NCBI GenBank assembly: GCA_947454055.1
Contig: CANGIS010000010.1
Span: 1-64,000 of the forward strand
Source: Hyphomicrobiales bacterium
GTDB taxonomy: Bacteria > Pseudomonadota > Alphaproteobacteria > Rhizobiales > Beijerinckiaceae
Direction of reading: 5' to 3'
DNA: 64,000 nucleotides
A model generated the notes under the pieces. The model was not told the origin of the DNA. It saw only the letters and a program-made list of their open reading frames with translations, and ran no database searches. Both the position numbers and the translations under genes were made by a program. Below, piece by piece: positions 1 to 12,444 of this stretch (position 1 is its first letter; every line of letters begins with the position of its first letter).

Positions 1-77
1 ACGCGGCCCTTGCGACGAACCAGCTGGTTGTCACGGTGACGGGTGCGAAGGCTCTTCAAACTGTTGCGGATCTTCAT
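1..77 (-). CDS. rpmJ: 50S ribosomal protein L36 (5' end only)
   Basis: The first 25 codons read on the minus strand begin MKIRNSLKSLRTRHRDNQLV and continue VRRKGRV, the typical start of the longer alphaproteobacterial L36 type that lacks the zinc-binding cysteines in this part. The rest of the gene (normally about 41 residues in all) lies beyond the window. An AGGATA Shine-Dalgarno sequence sits just upstream of the ATG at 77. It is a structural component of the large ribosomal subunit. The identification rests on the high lysine/arginine content and the RNSLKSL and HRDNQLVRRKGR motifs. Confidence 0.9.
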   Translation of the reverse strand, partial: MKIRNSLKSLRTRHRDNQLVRRKGR

Positions 78-181
78 GGCCGTATCCTATCCAAAATTCT
101 ATGCAGTTGCCTGCCTGTAATCGTCTTATCCCAGAATTTGTGCCGTTACCAGCGCCAAACCCTCAAAATTCTGTCACCAAA

Positions 182-256
182 TGGTGGGCGCGACAGGGAT
201 CGAACCTGTGACCACTACGATGTCAACGTAGTGCTCTACCGCTGAGCTACGCGCCC
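182..256 (-). tRNA. tRNA-Val (anticodon GAC), CCA encoded
   Basis: The minus strand folds as a full cloverleaf. The acceptor stem starts GGGCGCG at 256, the D arm carries AGCTCAGCGGTAGAGC, the anticodon stem CTACG/CGTAG encloses the loop TTGACAT (anticodon GAC), and the T arm carries GGTTCGATCC. The terminal CCA is encoded at 182-184. It reads GUC/GUU valine codons. Confidence 0.96.
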
Positions 257-289
257 ATTACGGGCAAGCCCGTTCCAAGGTGTGGACGG

Positions 290-318
290 CGTATACCGGC
301 ACTTGGCGCCGCTTGCAA
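290..318 (-). promoter_or_regulatory. Probable sigma70 promoter of tRNA-Val
   Basis: On the minus strand TTGCAA (313-318) is followed after exactly 17 bases by TATACG (290-295), about 34 bases upstream of the tRNA 5' end. Element quality and spacing fit a housekeeping promoter. This is inferred by eye. Confidence 0.6.
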
Positions 319-344
319 GCCATTGACGACAAATTTCTGTCGAC

Positions 345-725
345 TCAGGCCGCAACCAGCAGCTTTTGTACCTCATTGACCAAATCCTTGAGGTGGAATG
401 GCTTGGAAAGAATTTTGGCATCCCGCGGCGCGTCCGAATCGGGATTCAATGCAACGGCGGCGAAGCCTGTGATAAACATCACTTTAATTTCGGGATCGAG
501 CTCGGTTGCCCGGCGCGCGAGCTCGATGCCATCCATCTCCGGCATGACAATATCCGTCAGCAAAAGCTCGAAGGGTTCTTCGCGCAACCGGTTATAGGCC
601 GAAAGCCCGTTATCGAACGAGGCGACCTGATAGCCCGCCTGCTCCAGCGCACGGACAAGGAAGCGACGCATGTCATTGTCATCCTCGGCCAGCAGGATAC
701 GCCTTGAAAGCTCGTTCTCGATCAT
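345..725 (-). CDS. cpdR: Single-domain response regulator, CpdR-like
   Basis: This 126-residue protein consists only of a receiver domain. It has the acidic pocket LLAEDDND near residues 11-18, the phospho-acceptor aspartate in LLLTDIVMPEMDG near residue 58, the switch threonine in MFITGFAAVALN near residue 85 and the conserved lysine in LSKPFHLKDL near residue 108. The MFITGFAAVALN stretch and the lack of an output domain match CpdR. In Caulobacter and rhizobia CpdR controls ClpXP-dependent proteolysis during the cell cycle and is phosphorylated through the CckA-ChpT relay. A GAGG Shine-Dalgarno precedes the ATG. It is transcribed divergently from the amidohydrolase at 890. CpdR is the best call; a generic receiver is the alternative. 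Confidence 0.85.
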   Translation of the reverse strand: MIENELSRRILLAEDDNDMRRFLVRALEQAGYQVASFDNGLSAYNRLREEPFELLLTDIVMPEMDGIELARRATELDPEIKVMFITGFAAVALNPDSDAPRDAKILSKPFHLKDLVNEVQKLLVAA

Positions 726-889
726 TACGCCTCACTCCTCGTCAGGCTCCTTATGGGCATGATCTGGTAAACAACCCGTGAAAGAATGAGAGAGCATCTG
801 AAATGCTTTTCCGCCAAAATGCTGGACTATTCGCCGGCAAACGCGCAAACTTCGGGTTCAATCCCTGTGACAGGAATGAGCATTTGGCG

Positions 890-1780
890 ATGCAGTTTGG
901 GGCTTCCGATTCGTTTGATCCCCCGTTCAGGCTTGATACCCCGCTTTCCGGGGTAACCCCTGTCCTATTCAATTCACCCCATTCGGGTTCGATCTACCCC
1001 CAGGCCTTGCTCGATGCCGCGCGCCTTGATCGCTTGGCCCTGCGCCGGTCCGAGGATGTCGATGTCGACCGGTTGTTTGAGGGCGTTATTGCGCAAGGCG
1101 GCTCCCTGATGCGGGTCGAGTTCCCCCGCGCCTATGTCGATGTCAACCGCGAACCCTACGAACTCGACCCTAAAATGTTCGGCGGAAGGCTCCCCCCCTT
1201 TGCCAATACCCGCTCGCTGCGGGTCGCCAGCGGCTTGGGCACCATTCCGCGGACCGTCGGCGAGGGACTAGACATCTATCACACGCCGCCGACCCTTGAT
1301 GAGGCCCTCGAGCGGATCGAAGCGCTTTATAAGCCCTATCACCGCGCCTTGGCCCGGGCGTTGGTGTCGGCGCAACGCCGGCACGGCCTCGCCGTGCTGG
1401 TCGATTGCCATTCCATGCCGTCCGCCGCGGTAGCCCGCAGCGAGGCCTTGCACTGCGATATGGTGATCGGGGATCGCTTCGGCACCAGCGCCGACCCGTC
1501 CATCCCGGATTGCATCGAGACAAGTCTGCGCGCCATGGGCTACCACGTTACCCGCAACCGCCCCTATGCGGGGGGCTTCATCACCGAACATTACGGCAAC
1601 CCGATCGCCGGCGTTCACGCCGTCCAGATCGAAATCAACCGCAGCCTGTATCTGGATGAACGGCGGATCGAACGGTTGCACGGATTTGACGGGCTGCGCG
1701 AGGATCTGACCCGCATGGCCACAGAATTGATCGCATTCGTCGAAAGCCAATGGCAGCCTTATGGATTGGCGGCCGAATAA
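890..1780 (+). CDS. N-formylglutamate amidohydrolase family protein
   Basis: The product of about 296 residues belongs to the N-formylglutamate amidohydrolase family (PF05013). Visible motifs are the N-terminal metal-site segment LFNSPHSGSIYP, RVEFPRAYVDVNREPYELD, LVDCHSMPS, the GDRFGTS segment and ITEHYGNP near the C-terminus, followed by HAVQIEINRSLY. Family members hydrolyse N-formyl-L-glutamate to formate and glutamate in histidine breakdown, but many alphaproteobacterial copies have no neighbouring hut genes and an uncertain substrate, as here. I chose the ATG at 890, preceded by AGGAATGAG; an upstream ATG at 803 would add a 29-residue tail that looks non-conserved. Confidence 0.85.
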   Translation: MQFGASDSFDPPFRLDTPLSGVTPVLFNSPHSGSIYPQALLDAARLDRLALRRSEDVDVDRLFEGVIAQGGSLMRVEFPRAYVDVNREPYELDPKMFGGRLPPFANTRSLRVASGLGTIPRTVGEGLDIYHTPPTLDEALERIEALYKPYHRALARALVSAQRRHGLAVLVDCHSMPSAAVARSEALHCDMVIGDRFGTSADPSIPDCIETSLRAMGYHVTRNRPYAGGFITEHYGNPIAGVHAVQIEINRSLYLDERRIERLHGFDGLREDLTRMATELIAFVESQWQPYGLAAE

Positions 1781-1807
1781 ACGCCTGTTCAACGCCGAAA
1801 TTTGAAC

Positions 1808-1880
1808 AAAAAAAAGGCCGCCCGGAAGGCGGCCCAAGTCTAGGGAGGAAACGCCCAAAAAGGGCTGCGGATATCACTGA
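1808..1880 (-). ncRNA. mmgR: suhB/mmgR (alpha-r8) family small RNA
   Basis: Read on the minus strand, this segment has a 5' hairpin GCCC-TTTTT-GGGC (1853-1865), then the unpaired decamer TTTCCTCCCT (complement of 1842-1851), then the terminator hairpin GGCCGCC-TTCCG-GGCGGCC (1816-1834) followed by eight Ts. This is the architecture of the alpha-r8 family (Rfam suhB RNA; MmgR in Sinorhizobium meliloti, about 77 nt), whose hallmark is an exposed UUUCCUCCCU anti-Shine-Dalgarno stretch. MmgR limits PHB granule accumulation in S. meliloti. The neighbouring plus-strand gene is an inositol-monophosphatase family member, the classical context of the family. The 5' end is estimated from the expected length; no minus-strand protein gene explains the terminator. 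Confidence 0.85.
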
Positions 1881-2172
1881 TACAGCAATATCGCACTGCA
1901 ATAAAATGCGCGTGCAGCGCACAAAATGCAAGCTTAATATAACTCCTGTTTTTAGGTTGCAGTCGGATATACCTTATTTTTGATTGTTTTTATGATTATT
2001 TTTCAATGGCTTAATGAATATTTTATAAAAAATGCATAGCTGCAATGCAAGCCATGCAAAATGTGATTTTGGTTCGAGCAGCCCTCTTTTTTGACGTTCC
2101 AATCGGCAGGGAATTGCGAATCCGGCCATATCACGCTATCGAAACCTACCCTTTGTGAACCGGAGCGTTGCC

Positions 2173-2955
2173 ATGTCAGCCGTCGACTTTGAAGCTTTCG
2201 TCGATGAGCTTGCGACCGTTTCGGGTTCAGCCATTTTGCCGTTTTTCCGTTCATCTTTGGCCGCCATCGACAAATCCGATGGCGGCCTGTTCGATCCGGT
2301 AACGGAAGCCGACCGGGCCAGCGAATCGGTGATGCGCGCGCGGATCAAGTCGACCTTCCCGGAACATGGCATTATCGGCGAGGAATTCGGCTCCGAGCGT
2401 CCGGACGCCGAATTTGTCTGGGTGCTTGATCCGATTGACGGCACAAAGGCCTTTATTTCCGGCCTCCCGCTCTGGGGAACGCTGATCGGCCTGACCCGCA
2501 ACGGCAAGCCGGCCTACGGCATGATGAACCAGCCCTACACCAAAGAGCGGTTTTTCGGTGACGGCGGCGCCGCCAAGCTTCGGACACCGCAAGGCGAGCG
2601 GATCTTGAAATCGCGGAGCTGCGCGTCGCTGGCCGAGGCCACCTTGTCGTGCACGTCCACCACAATGTTTGATGCGGCTGGGCTCGAGGCGTTCCAGCGC
2701 GTTGAGAAGGCCGCGCGCCTGACGCGCTTCGGCTATGATTGCTATGCATTCTGCATGGTGGCTGCGGGATTCATCGATCTCGTGATCGAGTCCAATCTGA
2801 AGCCCTACGATATTGTCGCGCTGATCCCCATCATTGAGGGCGCAGGCGGCATCGTAACCGATTGGCAAGGCGGTTCGGCTGCCAATGGCGGCTCCATCAT
2901 TGCGGCCGGCGACAAGCGCGTCCATGCCGAAGCGATGAAGCTGCTGAACGGCTGA
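2173..2955 (+). CDS. hisN: Histidinol-phosphatase, inositol-monophosphatase family
   Basis: The 260-residue protein has the Mg2+-dependent phosphatase motifs of the IMPase family: GEEFGSE near residue 70, the metal-binding WVLDPIDGTKAFISG near residues 84-98 and the C-terminal KPYDIVALIPIIEGAGG with the conserved aspartate. The DPIDGTKAFI variant is typical of HisN, which dephosphorylates histidinol phosphate in histidine synthesis; a general inositol/nucleotide phosphatase remains possible. The ATG at 2173 has GGAG seven bases upstream, so the in-frame GTG at 2155 is less likely. The sRNA at 1808-1880 is encoded on the opposite strand upstream. Confidence 0.85.
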   Translation: MSAVDFEAFVDELATVSGSAILPFFRSSLAAIDKSDGGLFDPVTEADRASESVMRARIKSTFPEHGIIGEEFGSERPDAEFVWVLDPIDGTKAFISGLPLWGTLIGLTRNGKPAYGMMNQPYTKERFFGDGGAAKLRTPQGERILKSRSCASLAEATLSCTSTTMFDAAGLEAFQRVEKAARLTRFGYDCYAFCMVAAGFIDLVIESNLKPYDIVALIPIIEGAGGIVTDWQGGSAANGGSIIAAGDKRVHAEAMKLLNG

Positions 2956-2957
2956 AA

Positions 2958-3905
2958 CTAGCCGACAAAGGCATCGAAAGCCTGCCAGAACGCGGCGCGA
3001 ACGGGTTCCACCTCCAACAGAATTTCGTGCTCCGACTGCGGGAGGGCCAAAAAGCGGCCATTCGGCAGACGGGCGGCGAATGTTTCAGCCATCGGCGTCG
3101 ACGTGATGCGATCATCCGGCCCCGCCGCAATCAAAATCGGCGTCGGGATCGATGGAGCAATCGAGGGCTGCTGCAATGCAGCCATTGCGGCAAAGCTGGT
3201 GGCCGCCCACCCGATGGTCGGACTGGCAAGCGCAAGATCCGGTGCAACGCTGAATATTTTTCCTGCAATGCCGTGCCGCGCCTCGTCCCTGGTCAAGGGA
3301 TTGTCCGGAAACGGAATGGTCGTCTGATCCGTCCCGCCCGGCACATAACGGGCTGAGAAGCCGAGGGCCGCGAGCATGCGCGCGGCGAAATGGGCGGCTT
3401 TCGGACGTTTGACCATCGACAGGCCAATCATCGGCGCCGATAGCACGCAGCGTTCAAAGGTCTGCGGGTCGCGTTGCAAGGCGTGCAACAGCACCGCGCC
3501 GCCCATCGAATGGGCCAAGGCGATCCGGGGCATCGGCCCGAGCGGAGCGACCACGGACGTCATCACAGCATCCAGATCCAGCAGATAATCGTCAAAACGA
3601 TCGACATGCCCCCTGTTTCGATCCGCCAGGAGGCGATCGGAACCGCCCTGCCCGCGCCAGTCAAACGCAACGACATGAAAGCCGCGCTTGAGCAGGGCAT
3701 CTACTGTCTCGGCATAACGCTCGATAAATTCGGTCCGGCCCTGCAGAATGACGGCAAGCTTGCCATTCGCCGTCAGCGCGGGCTGCCAATGGGCCGCGCG
3801 CAGACGCAACCCGTCCGGCGTCCGGACATGGAGGACCCGCCCACCCTCCGGCAACGGATTTTCCGGAATCGAGACAAGATCCTGCCGCGGCGCCTTCAGC
3901 ATCAT
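2958..3905 (-). CDS. Alpha/beta hydrolase, lysophospholipase-like
   Basis: A roughly 315-residue alpha/beta hydrolase. The nucleophile elbow HSMGGAV carries the serine, the oxyanion-side strand reads VAFDWRGQGGSD, and a late SEHEILLE supplies the likely catalytic histidine, with AAGPDDRIT before it holding the acid. The pattern matches the PldB/monoglyceride lipase (Hydrolase_4) group. The substrate cannot be fixed from sequence. The stop lies two bases beyond the convergent hisN stop. AGAGAGG precedes the ATG at 3905; an in-frame GTG six bases earlier is too close to that site. Confidence 0.8.
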   Translation of the reverse strand: MMLKAPRQDLVSIPENPLPEGGRVLHVRTPDGLRLRAAHWQPALTANGKLAVILQGRTEFIERYAETVDALLKRGFHVVAFDWRGQGGSDRLLADRNRGHVDRFDDYLLDLDAVMTSVVAPLGPMPRIALAHSMGGAVLLHALQRDPQTFERCVLSAPMIGLSMVKRPKAAHFAARMLAALGFSARYVPGGTDQTTIPFPDNPLTRDEARHGIAGKIFSVAPDLALASPTIGWAATSFAAMAALQQPSIAPSIPTPILIAAGPDDRITSTPMAETFAARLPNGRFLALPQSEHEILLEVEPVRAAFWQAFDAFVG

Positions 3906-3920
3906 TTTCACCTCTCTCCC

Positions 3921-3950
3921 CTTGAAGCCATGCGTGTCGCACCCTACCTC
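3921..3950 (+). promoter_or_regulatory. Probable RpoH (sigma32) promoter of hsp20
   Basis: CTTGAA at 3921-3926 is followed 15 bases later by CCCTACCT, close to the alphaproteobacterial RpoH consensus (CTTGAA, then a CCYTAT-like element). Transcription from here would give a leader of about 100 bases that contains the ROSE-like element ahead of the small heat-shock gene. Confidence 0.6.
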
Positions 3951-3954
3951 AACC

Positions 3955-4058
3955 GTGGGCAGACCATTCCGGTTGCCTATCGACGGTTTGGGCCCAATGG
4001 GACGAACCCGGGAACAGCGTCGTTATCCCATCATGTCGCTTCTTTTGGAGGATATGCT
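3955..4058 (+). promoter_or_regulatory. ROSE-like RNA thermometer in the hsp20 leader
   Basis: The 3' end of the leader has the ROSE arrangement: an anti-Shine-Dalgarno TCGCT (4036-4040), a short loop, and TTGGAGGAT (4045-4053) holding the ribosome-binding site seven bases before the ATG. In rhizobial ROSE elements a U(U/C)GCU tract pairs with this AGGA at low temperature and melts on heat shock. Upstream bases contain further complementary GC-rich stretches. The family link is by motif only; no fold was computed. Confidence 0.72.
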
Positions 4059-4517
4059 ATGCGTCATTTTGATCTTTCTCCCCTCTACCGGTCAACCATC
4101 GGCTTTGACCGTGTCTTCTCGCTGCTCGATCAGGCGGCAGGGCCAGAAGGAACCACCTACCCGCCCTACAATATCGAGCGCACCGACGAGAATACCTACC
4201 GCATCACGGTAGCGGTTGCAGGCTTTGCCGAGCCCGATCTCTCGATCGAGGTGAAGGAAACCACGCTGACCATTTCGGGCGGCAAGAAAGCGCCTGGCAC
4301 CGCGCCTAAGCTTGAAATCCTGCATCAGGGCATCGCCGCGCGCGCCTTTGTGCGCCGCTTCCAGCTTGCCGATCATGTTCAGGTAACAGGCGCCAGCCTC
4401 GAAAACGGCCTGCTGCATGTCGATCTCGTCCGCGAAGTGCCGGAAGCCAAAAAGCCGCGCGTTATTCCGATTGCGGCCAATTCACAGGCCAAAGTGATCG
4501 AGGCCAGCGCGGCCTGA
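4059..4517 (+). CDS. Small heat-shock protein, Hsp20/IbpA family
   Basis: The 152-residue protein begins MRHFDLSPLYRSTIGFDRVF, a typical class A rhizobial IbpA-like N-terminus, followed by an alpha-crystallin domain (PPYNIERTDENTYRITVAVA, DLSIEVKETTLTISG) and the C-terminal strand GLLHVDLVREVPEAKKPRVIPI, whose IPI is the I-X-I oligomerisation motif. It acts as an ATP-independent holdase for unfolding proteins in the cytoplasm. GGAGG is ideally spaced from the ATG and probably masked by the ROSE-like leader; an RpoH promoter lies upstream. It converges on the aldolase gene across a strong hairpin. Confidence 0.92.
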   Translation: MRHFDLSPLYRSTIGFDRVFSLLDQAAGPEGTTYPPYNIERTDENTYRITVAVAGFAEPDLSIEVKETTLTISGGKKAPGTAPKLEILHQGIAARAFVRRFQLADHVQVTGASLENGLLHVDLVREVPEAKKPRVIPIAANSQAKVIEASAA

Positions 4518-4535
4518 GCGCGTTTCATCAAACAG

Positions 4536-4562
4536 GTCCTTCTCCCGGAAAGGGAGAAGGAC
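4536..4562. terminator. Perfect 11-bp inverted repeat between convergent genes
   Basis: GTCCTTCTCCC and its exact complement GGGAGAAGGAC flank a five-base GGAAA loop, between the 3' ends of hsp20 (+) and ltaE (-). There is no long T tract, so it is either a weak bidirectional terminator or a dispersed palindrome; similar short CCTTCTCCC palindromes are common in alphaproteobacteria. Confidence 0.6.
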
Positions 4563-4569
4563 ACCCGGC

Positions 4570-5637
4570 CTATCCCCTTGCCAGCGCAATCACCTGATCA
4601 ATCTCCTCGGGCTTCGTCGCGAAACTCGTTACAAAACGCCAGAAAACCTCGTTCGGACCAATCGCCTCGCCCGATGGCAGGCTGACACTCAACTCATACC
4701 AGGGTGCGGCCCGCACCCCCGCTTCGGACAGGACGTTCGCCACAGCCTTCGGCAAAACCGCAAAAACCTCGTTCGCCTCCGTTGGCCATGCCATCCGAAC
4801 GCCGGACAAGGCGCTGAGCCCTTCATTCAAGCGCGTTGCCATCGCGTTGGCGTGCTTTGCGTTATCCAGCCAATGGCCATGCCGCAGATAGGCCGTCATT
4901 TGGGCACCCAAGAGGCGACCCTTGGAAACCGTATGGCCGGAACGCTTGCGGCGAAAGCCGAAATGCTCGGCCCGTGCGGGATTGAAGAAAATCACCGCCT
5001 CGCAGGCAAAACAGCCATTTTTGGTCGCCCCAAACGAGACAACATCCACGCCCGCCTTCCACGTCATCTCGGCTGGCGTGCAGCCCAGCGATACCAGCGC
5101 ATTGGCAAAGCGTGCACCATCCAAATGGAAGCCAAGCTCGTGCTTGCGGGCAATTTCGCCAATCCGCGCAATTTCGGCCAAGGAATAGAGCGTGCCTGAT
5201 TCTGTTACTTGCGAGATGGAAACGGCTGCCGGTTGCACCGCCTTCACAACGCCTTTCGGATAACGCGCAATCGCGGTCTCGAGCCGCGCCGGCGTAAACT
5301 TGCCATTGACGCCCGGCAAGCCGATCAGCTTGGCGCCATCCGTGAACATTTCCGGTGCGCCGCATTCATCATCGGCGACATGGCTTTCCTCGTGGCAGAA
5401 AATCGCGCCCCAAGGCGGCGAAAGCGCCGCGAGGGCCAAGGCATTCGCGCCCGTACCCGTGGCCACCAGAAAGACTTTCACCTCATGTTCAAAAATTTCG
5501 GCCAGCATCGCCTCGGCCTCGGCCGTGTGATGATCCGAGCCATAGGCCGCCTCGGGCCCGTTATTGGCGGCAATCAAGGCCTCAAGCACCTGTTGCGAGG
5601 CTCCCATCACATTGTCACTGGCTAAATTGATCATCAT
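4570..5637 (-). CDS. ltaE: Low-specificity L-threonine aldolase
   Basis: This PLP-dependent fold-type I enzyme of about 355 residues starts MMINLASDNVMGASQQVLEA. It has AAYGSDHHT, the phosphate-binding ATGTGANALAL, the aspartate in LGFHLDGARFANAL and the Schiff-base lysine in VSFGATKNGCF. It cleaves L-threonine/allo-threonine to glycine and acetaldehyde, supplying glycine. AGAGGGG lies just ahead of the ATG at 5637; an extended reading to 5700 adds a non-conserved cysteine-rich tail and was not used. It is transcribed divergently from gltB. Confidence 0.88.
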   Translation of the reverse strand: MMINLASDNVMGASQQVLEALIAANNGPEAAYGSDHHTAEAEAMLAEIFEHEVKVFLVATGTGANALALAALSPPWGAIFCHEESHVADDECGAPEMFTDGAKLIGLPGVNGKFTPARLETAIARYPKGVVKAVQPAAVSISQVTESGTLYSLAEIARIGEIARKHELGFHLDGARFANALVSLGCTPAEMTWKAGVDVVSFGATKNGCFACEAVIFFNPARAEHFGFRRKRSGHTVSKGRLLGAQMTAYLRHGHWLDNAKHANAMATRLNEGLSALSGVRMAWPTEANEVFAVLPKAVANVLSEAGVRAAPWYELSVSLPSGEAIGPNEVFWRFVTSFATKPEEIDQVIALARG

Positions 5638-6096
5638 TGCCCCCTCTGATTCTGGCGCGCACAGTGCACCGTGGCAGTGCGCTTGAAAAGAGCATGTCAA
5701 AACGGCAAAGATTCCGGTTTGCGCCCCCTTGTGCAGCTAAAAAAAACATGTAATTGTCGGCACGAAATAGGACAGTCTTGCTGTCCCATTTTATCGGGGA
5801 ATTTCTGGCATCGCCAACGGGGTTTGGGCCAGTAGGGTTTGGAAGTATCATGCGGCTCAACGGCAACTCACTTTCGCTGACGACGCAAAAGCGCACCACC
5901 CTTGGCGGCGTTAAACGTGCCGCCCGCAAAACGCGGGCCACGAAACTGGCATAGGGCGCGTATCGGCTTTCAGCCATGTGCGCCCGCAAGGAGCGGGCGC
6001 AAGACGGGGCGCGACCCACCTCCTCATACCAAACGGCCCCAGACCGAGCGGCTTTACCGATAACCGGCAAAGTCGCCTCTACACGGGGAGAGAGCT
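5638..6096. other. 459-base divergent intergenic region upstream of gltB with three hairpins
   Basis: No convincing protein gene is present. I see a 6-bp perfect hairpin GGACAG/CTGTCC (5770-5786), a short CCCGC/GCGGG hairpin near 5928-5940 and a 9-bp perfect hairpin TGCGCCCGC/GCGGGCGCA with loop AAGGA (5979-6001). They lie on the gltB side and could form an untranslated leader. I could not place a promoter with confidence and found no sigma54 (GG-N10-GC) element. Confidence 0.5.
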
Positions 6097-10812
<4,716 letters not shown>

Positions 10813-10816
10813 TCCG

Positions 10817-12235
10817 ATGGGCAAAGTAACTGGATTCATGGAAATCGACCGTCGCGACCGGCGTTATGCGCCAGCGGCTGACCGTATCCGTCATTATAAA
10901 GAGTTCGTGATCCCGCTCTCGGAAGAGGCGACCAAGGATCAGGCGGCGCGTTGCATGAATTGCGGCATTCCGTATTGCCACAATGGCTGCCCGGTGAACA
11001 ACCAGATCCCCGACTGGAACGATCTCGTTTATCACGACGATTGGCAGGAAGCCTCGCGCAACCTGCATTCCACCAATAATTTCCCCGAATTCACCGGCCG
11101 CATCTGCCCAGCGCCTTGCGAGGCAAGCTGCACCTTGAACCTCAATGACAGCCCCGTCACGATCAAATCGATCGAATGCGCCATCGTTGATCGCGCATGG
11201 GAAGAAGGATGGATCGTCCCAGAGCCGGCGGCAAAACTCACCGGCAAGCGGGTGGCCATCGTCGGCTCCGGCCCCGCAGGTCTTGCGAGCGCCCAGCAAC
11301 TCGCCCGCGCAGGCCACGAAGTCCATGTGTTTGAGAAGAACGGCAAGCCCGGCGGCCTGATGCGCTATGGTATTCCCGACTTCAAAATGGAAAAGCATCT
11401 CATCGACCGCCGCGTGGCGCAGATGGAAGCCGAGGGCGTGGTATTCCACTGCAACGTCCATATCGGTGTCGACAAGACGATCAAGGAACTCAAAGCGGCC
11501 TATGATGCGGTCATTCTGGCAGGTGGCTCGGAAAAGCCGCGCGATCTGCCGGTACCGGGTCGCGATCTGCACGGCATCCATTTCGCGATGGATTTTCTGC
11601 CGCAGCAGAACCGCCGCGTCTCGCATGAGGCGCTCAAATCCAACGAGCCGATCCTGGCCAATGGCAAGCATGTCGTGGTCATCGGCGGCGGCGATACGGG
11701 CTCGGATTGCATCGGCACCTCGATCCGTCAGGGTGCGTTGTCGGTGACGCAAATCGAGATCATGGCCAAGCCGCCGGAGAAGGAAAACAAGCTCCTGACT
11801 TGGCCGAACTGGCCAATGAAAATGCGCACCTCGTCGTCGCAGGAAGAAGGCGCGGAGCGTGATTTCGCGGTCAACACCGTGTCGTTTTCGGGCGAAGACG
11901 GAGCAGTTAAGGCGTTGCATTGCGTGCGGGTGGACGAGAAGTTCCAGCCCATCCCCGGCTCGGAATTCGAGCTGAAGGCCGATCTCGTCCTGCTCGCCAT
12001 GGGCTTTGTCGCACCCGTTGCTGAAGGAATGTTGGCGGAAGCGGAAGTAAAACTCGATCCGCGCGGCAATGTGGCAGCCGATATGGTGGCCTACAAGTCG
12101 AGCGTCGATAACATCTTCGCCTGCGGCGACATGCGCCGTGGCCAGTCGCTGGTGGTTTGGGCCATCCGCGAGGGCCGCCAAGCAGCGCACAGTGTCGATA
12201 AGCAGTTGATGGGGAAGACGACACTGCCGAGGTGA
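10817..12235 (+). CDS. gltD: Glutamate synthase (NADPH), small subunit
   Basis: This 472-residue FAD/NADPH-dependent subunit passes electrons to GltB. The N-terminal cysteines ([17 protein letters not shown] and [12 protein letters not shown]) bind two 4Fe-4S clusters, then come the FAD-binding [18 protein letters not shown] and the NADPH-binding [13 protein letters not shown], ending with the FAD-contact segment [18 protein letters not shown]. The gene starts four bases after gltB with GGGGGAG as ribosome site. Its 3' end faces the palindromic repeat at 12240-12444. Confidence 0.97.
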   Translation: MGKVTGFMEIDRRDRRYAPAADRIRHYKEFVIPLSEEATKDQAARCMNCGIPYCHNGCPVNNQIPDWNDLVYHDDWQEASRNLHSTNNFPEFTGRICPAPCEASCTLNLNDSPVTIKSIECAIVDRAWEEGWIVPEPAAKLTGKRVAIVGSGPAGLASAQQLARAGHEVHVFEKNGKPGGLMRYGIPDFKMEKHLIDRRVAQMEAEGVVFHCNVHIGVDKTIKELKAAYDAVILAGGSEKPRDLPVPGRDLHGIHFAMDFLPQQNRRVSHEALKSNEPILANGKHVVVIGGGDTGSDCIGTSIRQGALSVTQIEIMAKPPEKENKLLTWPNWPMKMRTSSSQEEGAERDFAVNTVSFSGEDGAVKALHCVRVDEKFQPIPGSEFELKADLVLLAMGFVAPVAEGMLAEAEVKLDPRGNVAADMVAYKSSVDNIFACGDMRRGQSLVVWAIREGRQAAHSVDKQLMGKTTLPR

Positions 12236-12239
12236 GGGC

Positions 12240-12444
12240 GTAGGGTTTAGGGTTTAGGGTGTATAATTTATCCGTCACTGCGAGCGAGAGCGAAGCGGCC
12301 CAGATGATGGTTAGCAAGTAAGCGCTAGACTTCGATTGTACCGGACCAACTACCACCAACTGGGTGGCGACACTCTCGCTCGCCATGACGGTTTGGTTTT
12401 ACACCCTACGCCCTACGCCCTACTCCCTACACCCTACACCCTCA
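12240..12444. repeat. Palindromic repeat copy 1 with telomere-like flanks
   Basis: A 118-base core (12273-12390) starts CGTCACTGCGAGCGAGAGCG and ends with the near-complement CTCTCGCTCGCCATGACG. The core is bordered by TAGGGTTTAGGG-type units on the left (12241-12262) and CCCTAC/CCCTACG units on the right (about 12402-12442), themselves inverted relative to each other. It fills the space between the convergent genes gltD and the transglycosylase. The core arms are shared with a second copy at 38252-38369. It could form a very large hairpin in RNA from either strand. No coding capacity. Confidence 0.9.

Noticed and set aside
5754-5954. Possible small gene upstream of gltB (66 codons)
   Set aside because: Only weak ribosome sites and no recognisable motif; the region holds hairpins that could belong to an RNA leader.
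5700-6096. A sigma54 site or glutamine riboswitch for gltB
   Set aside because: No GG-N10-GC element with the flanking consensus and no resemblance to known glutamine riboswitches were found.
12240-12444. CRISPR array
   Set aside because: The repeats are inverted and unequal, without spacers of similar length; they are a palindromic element.
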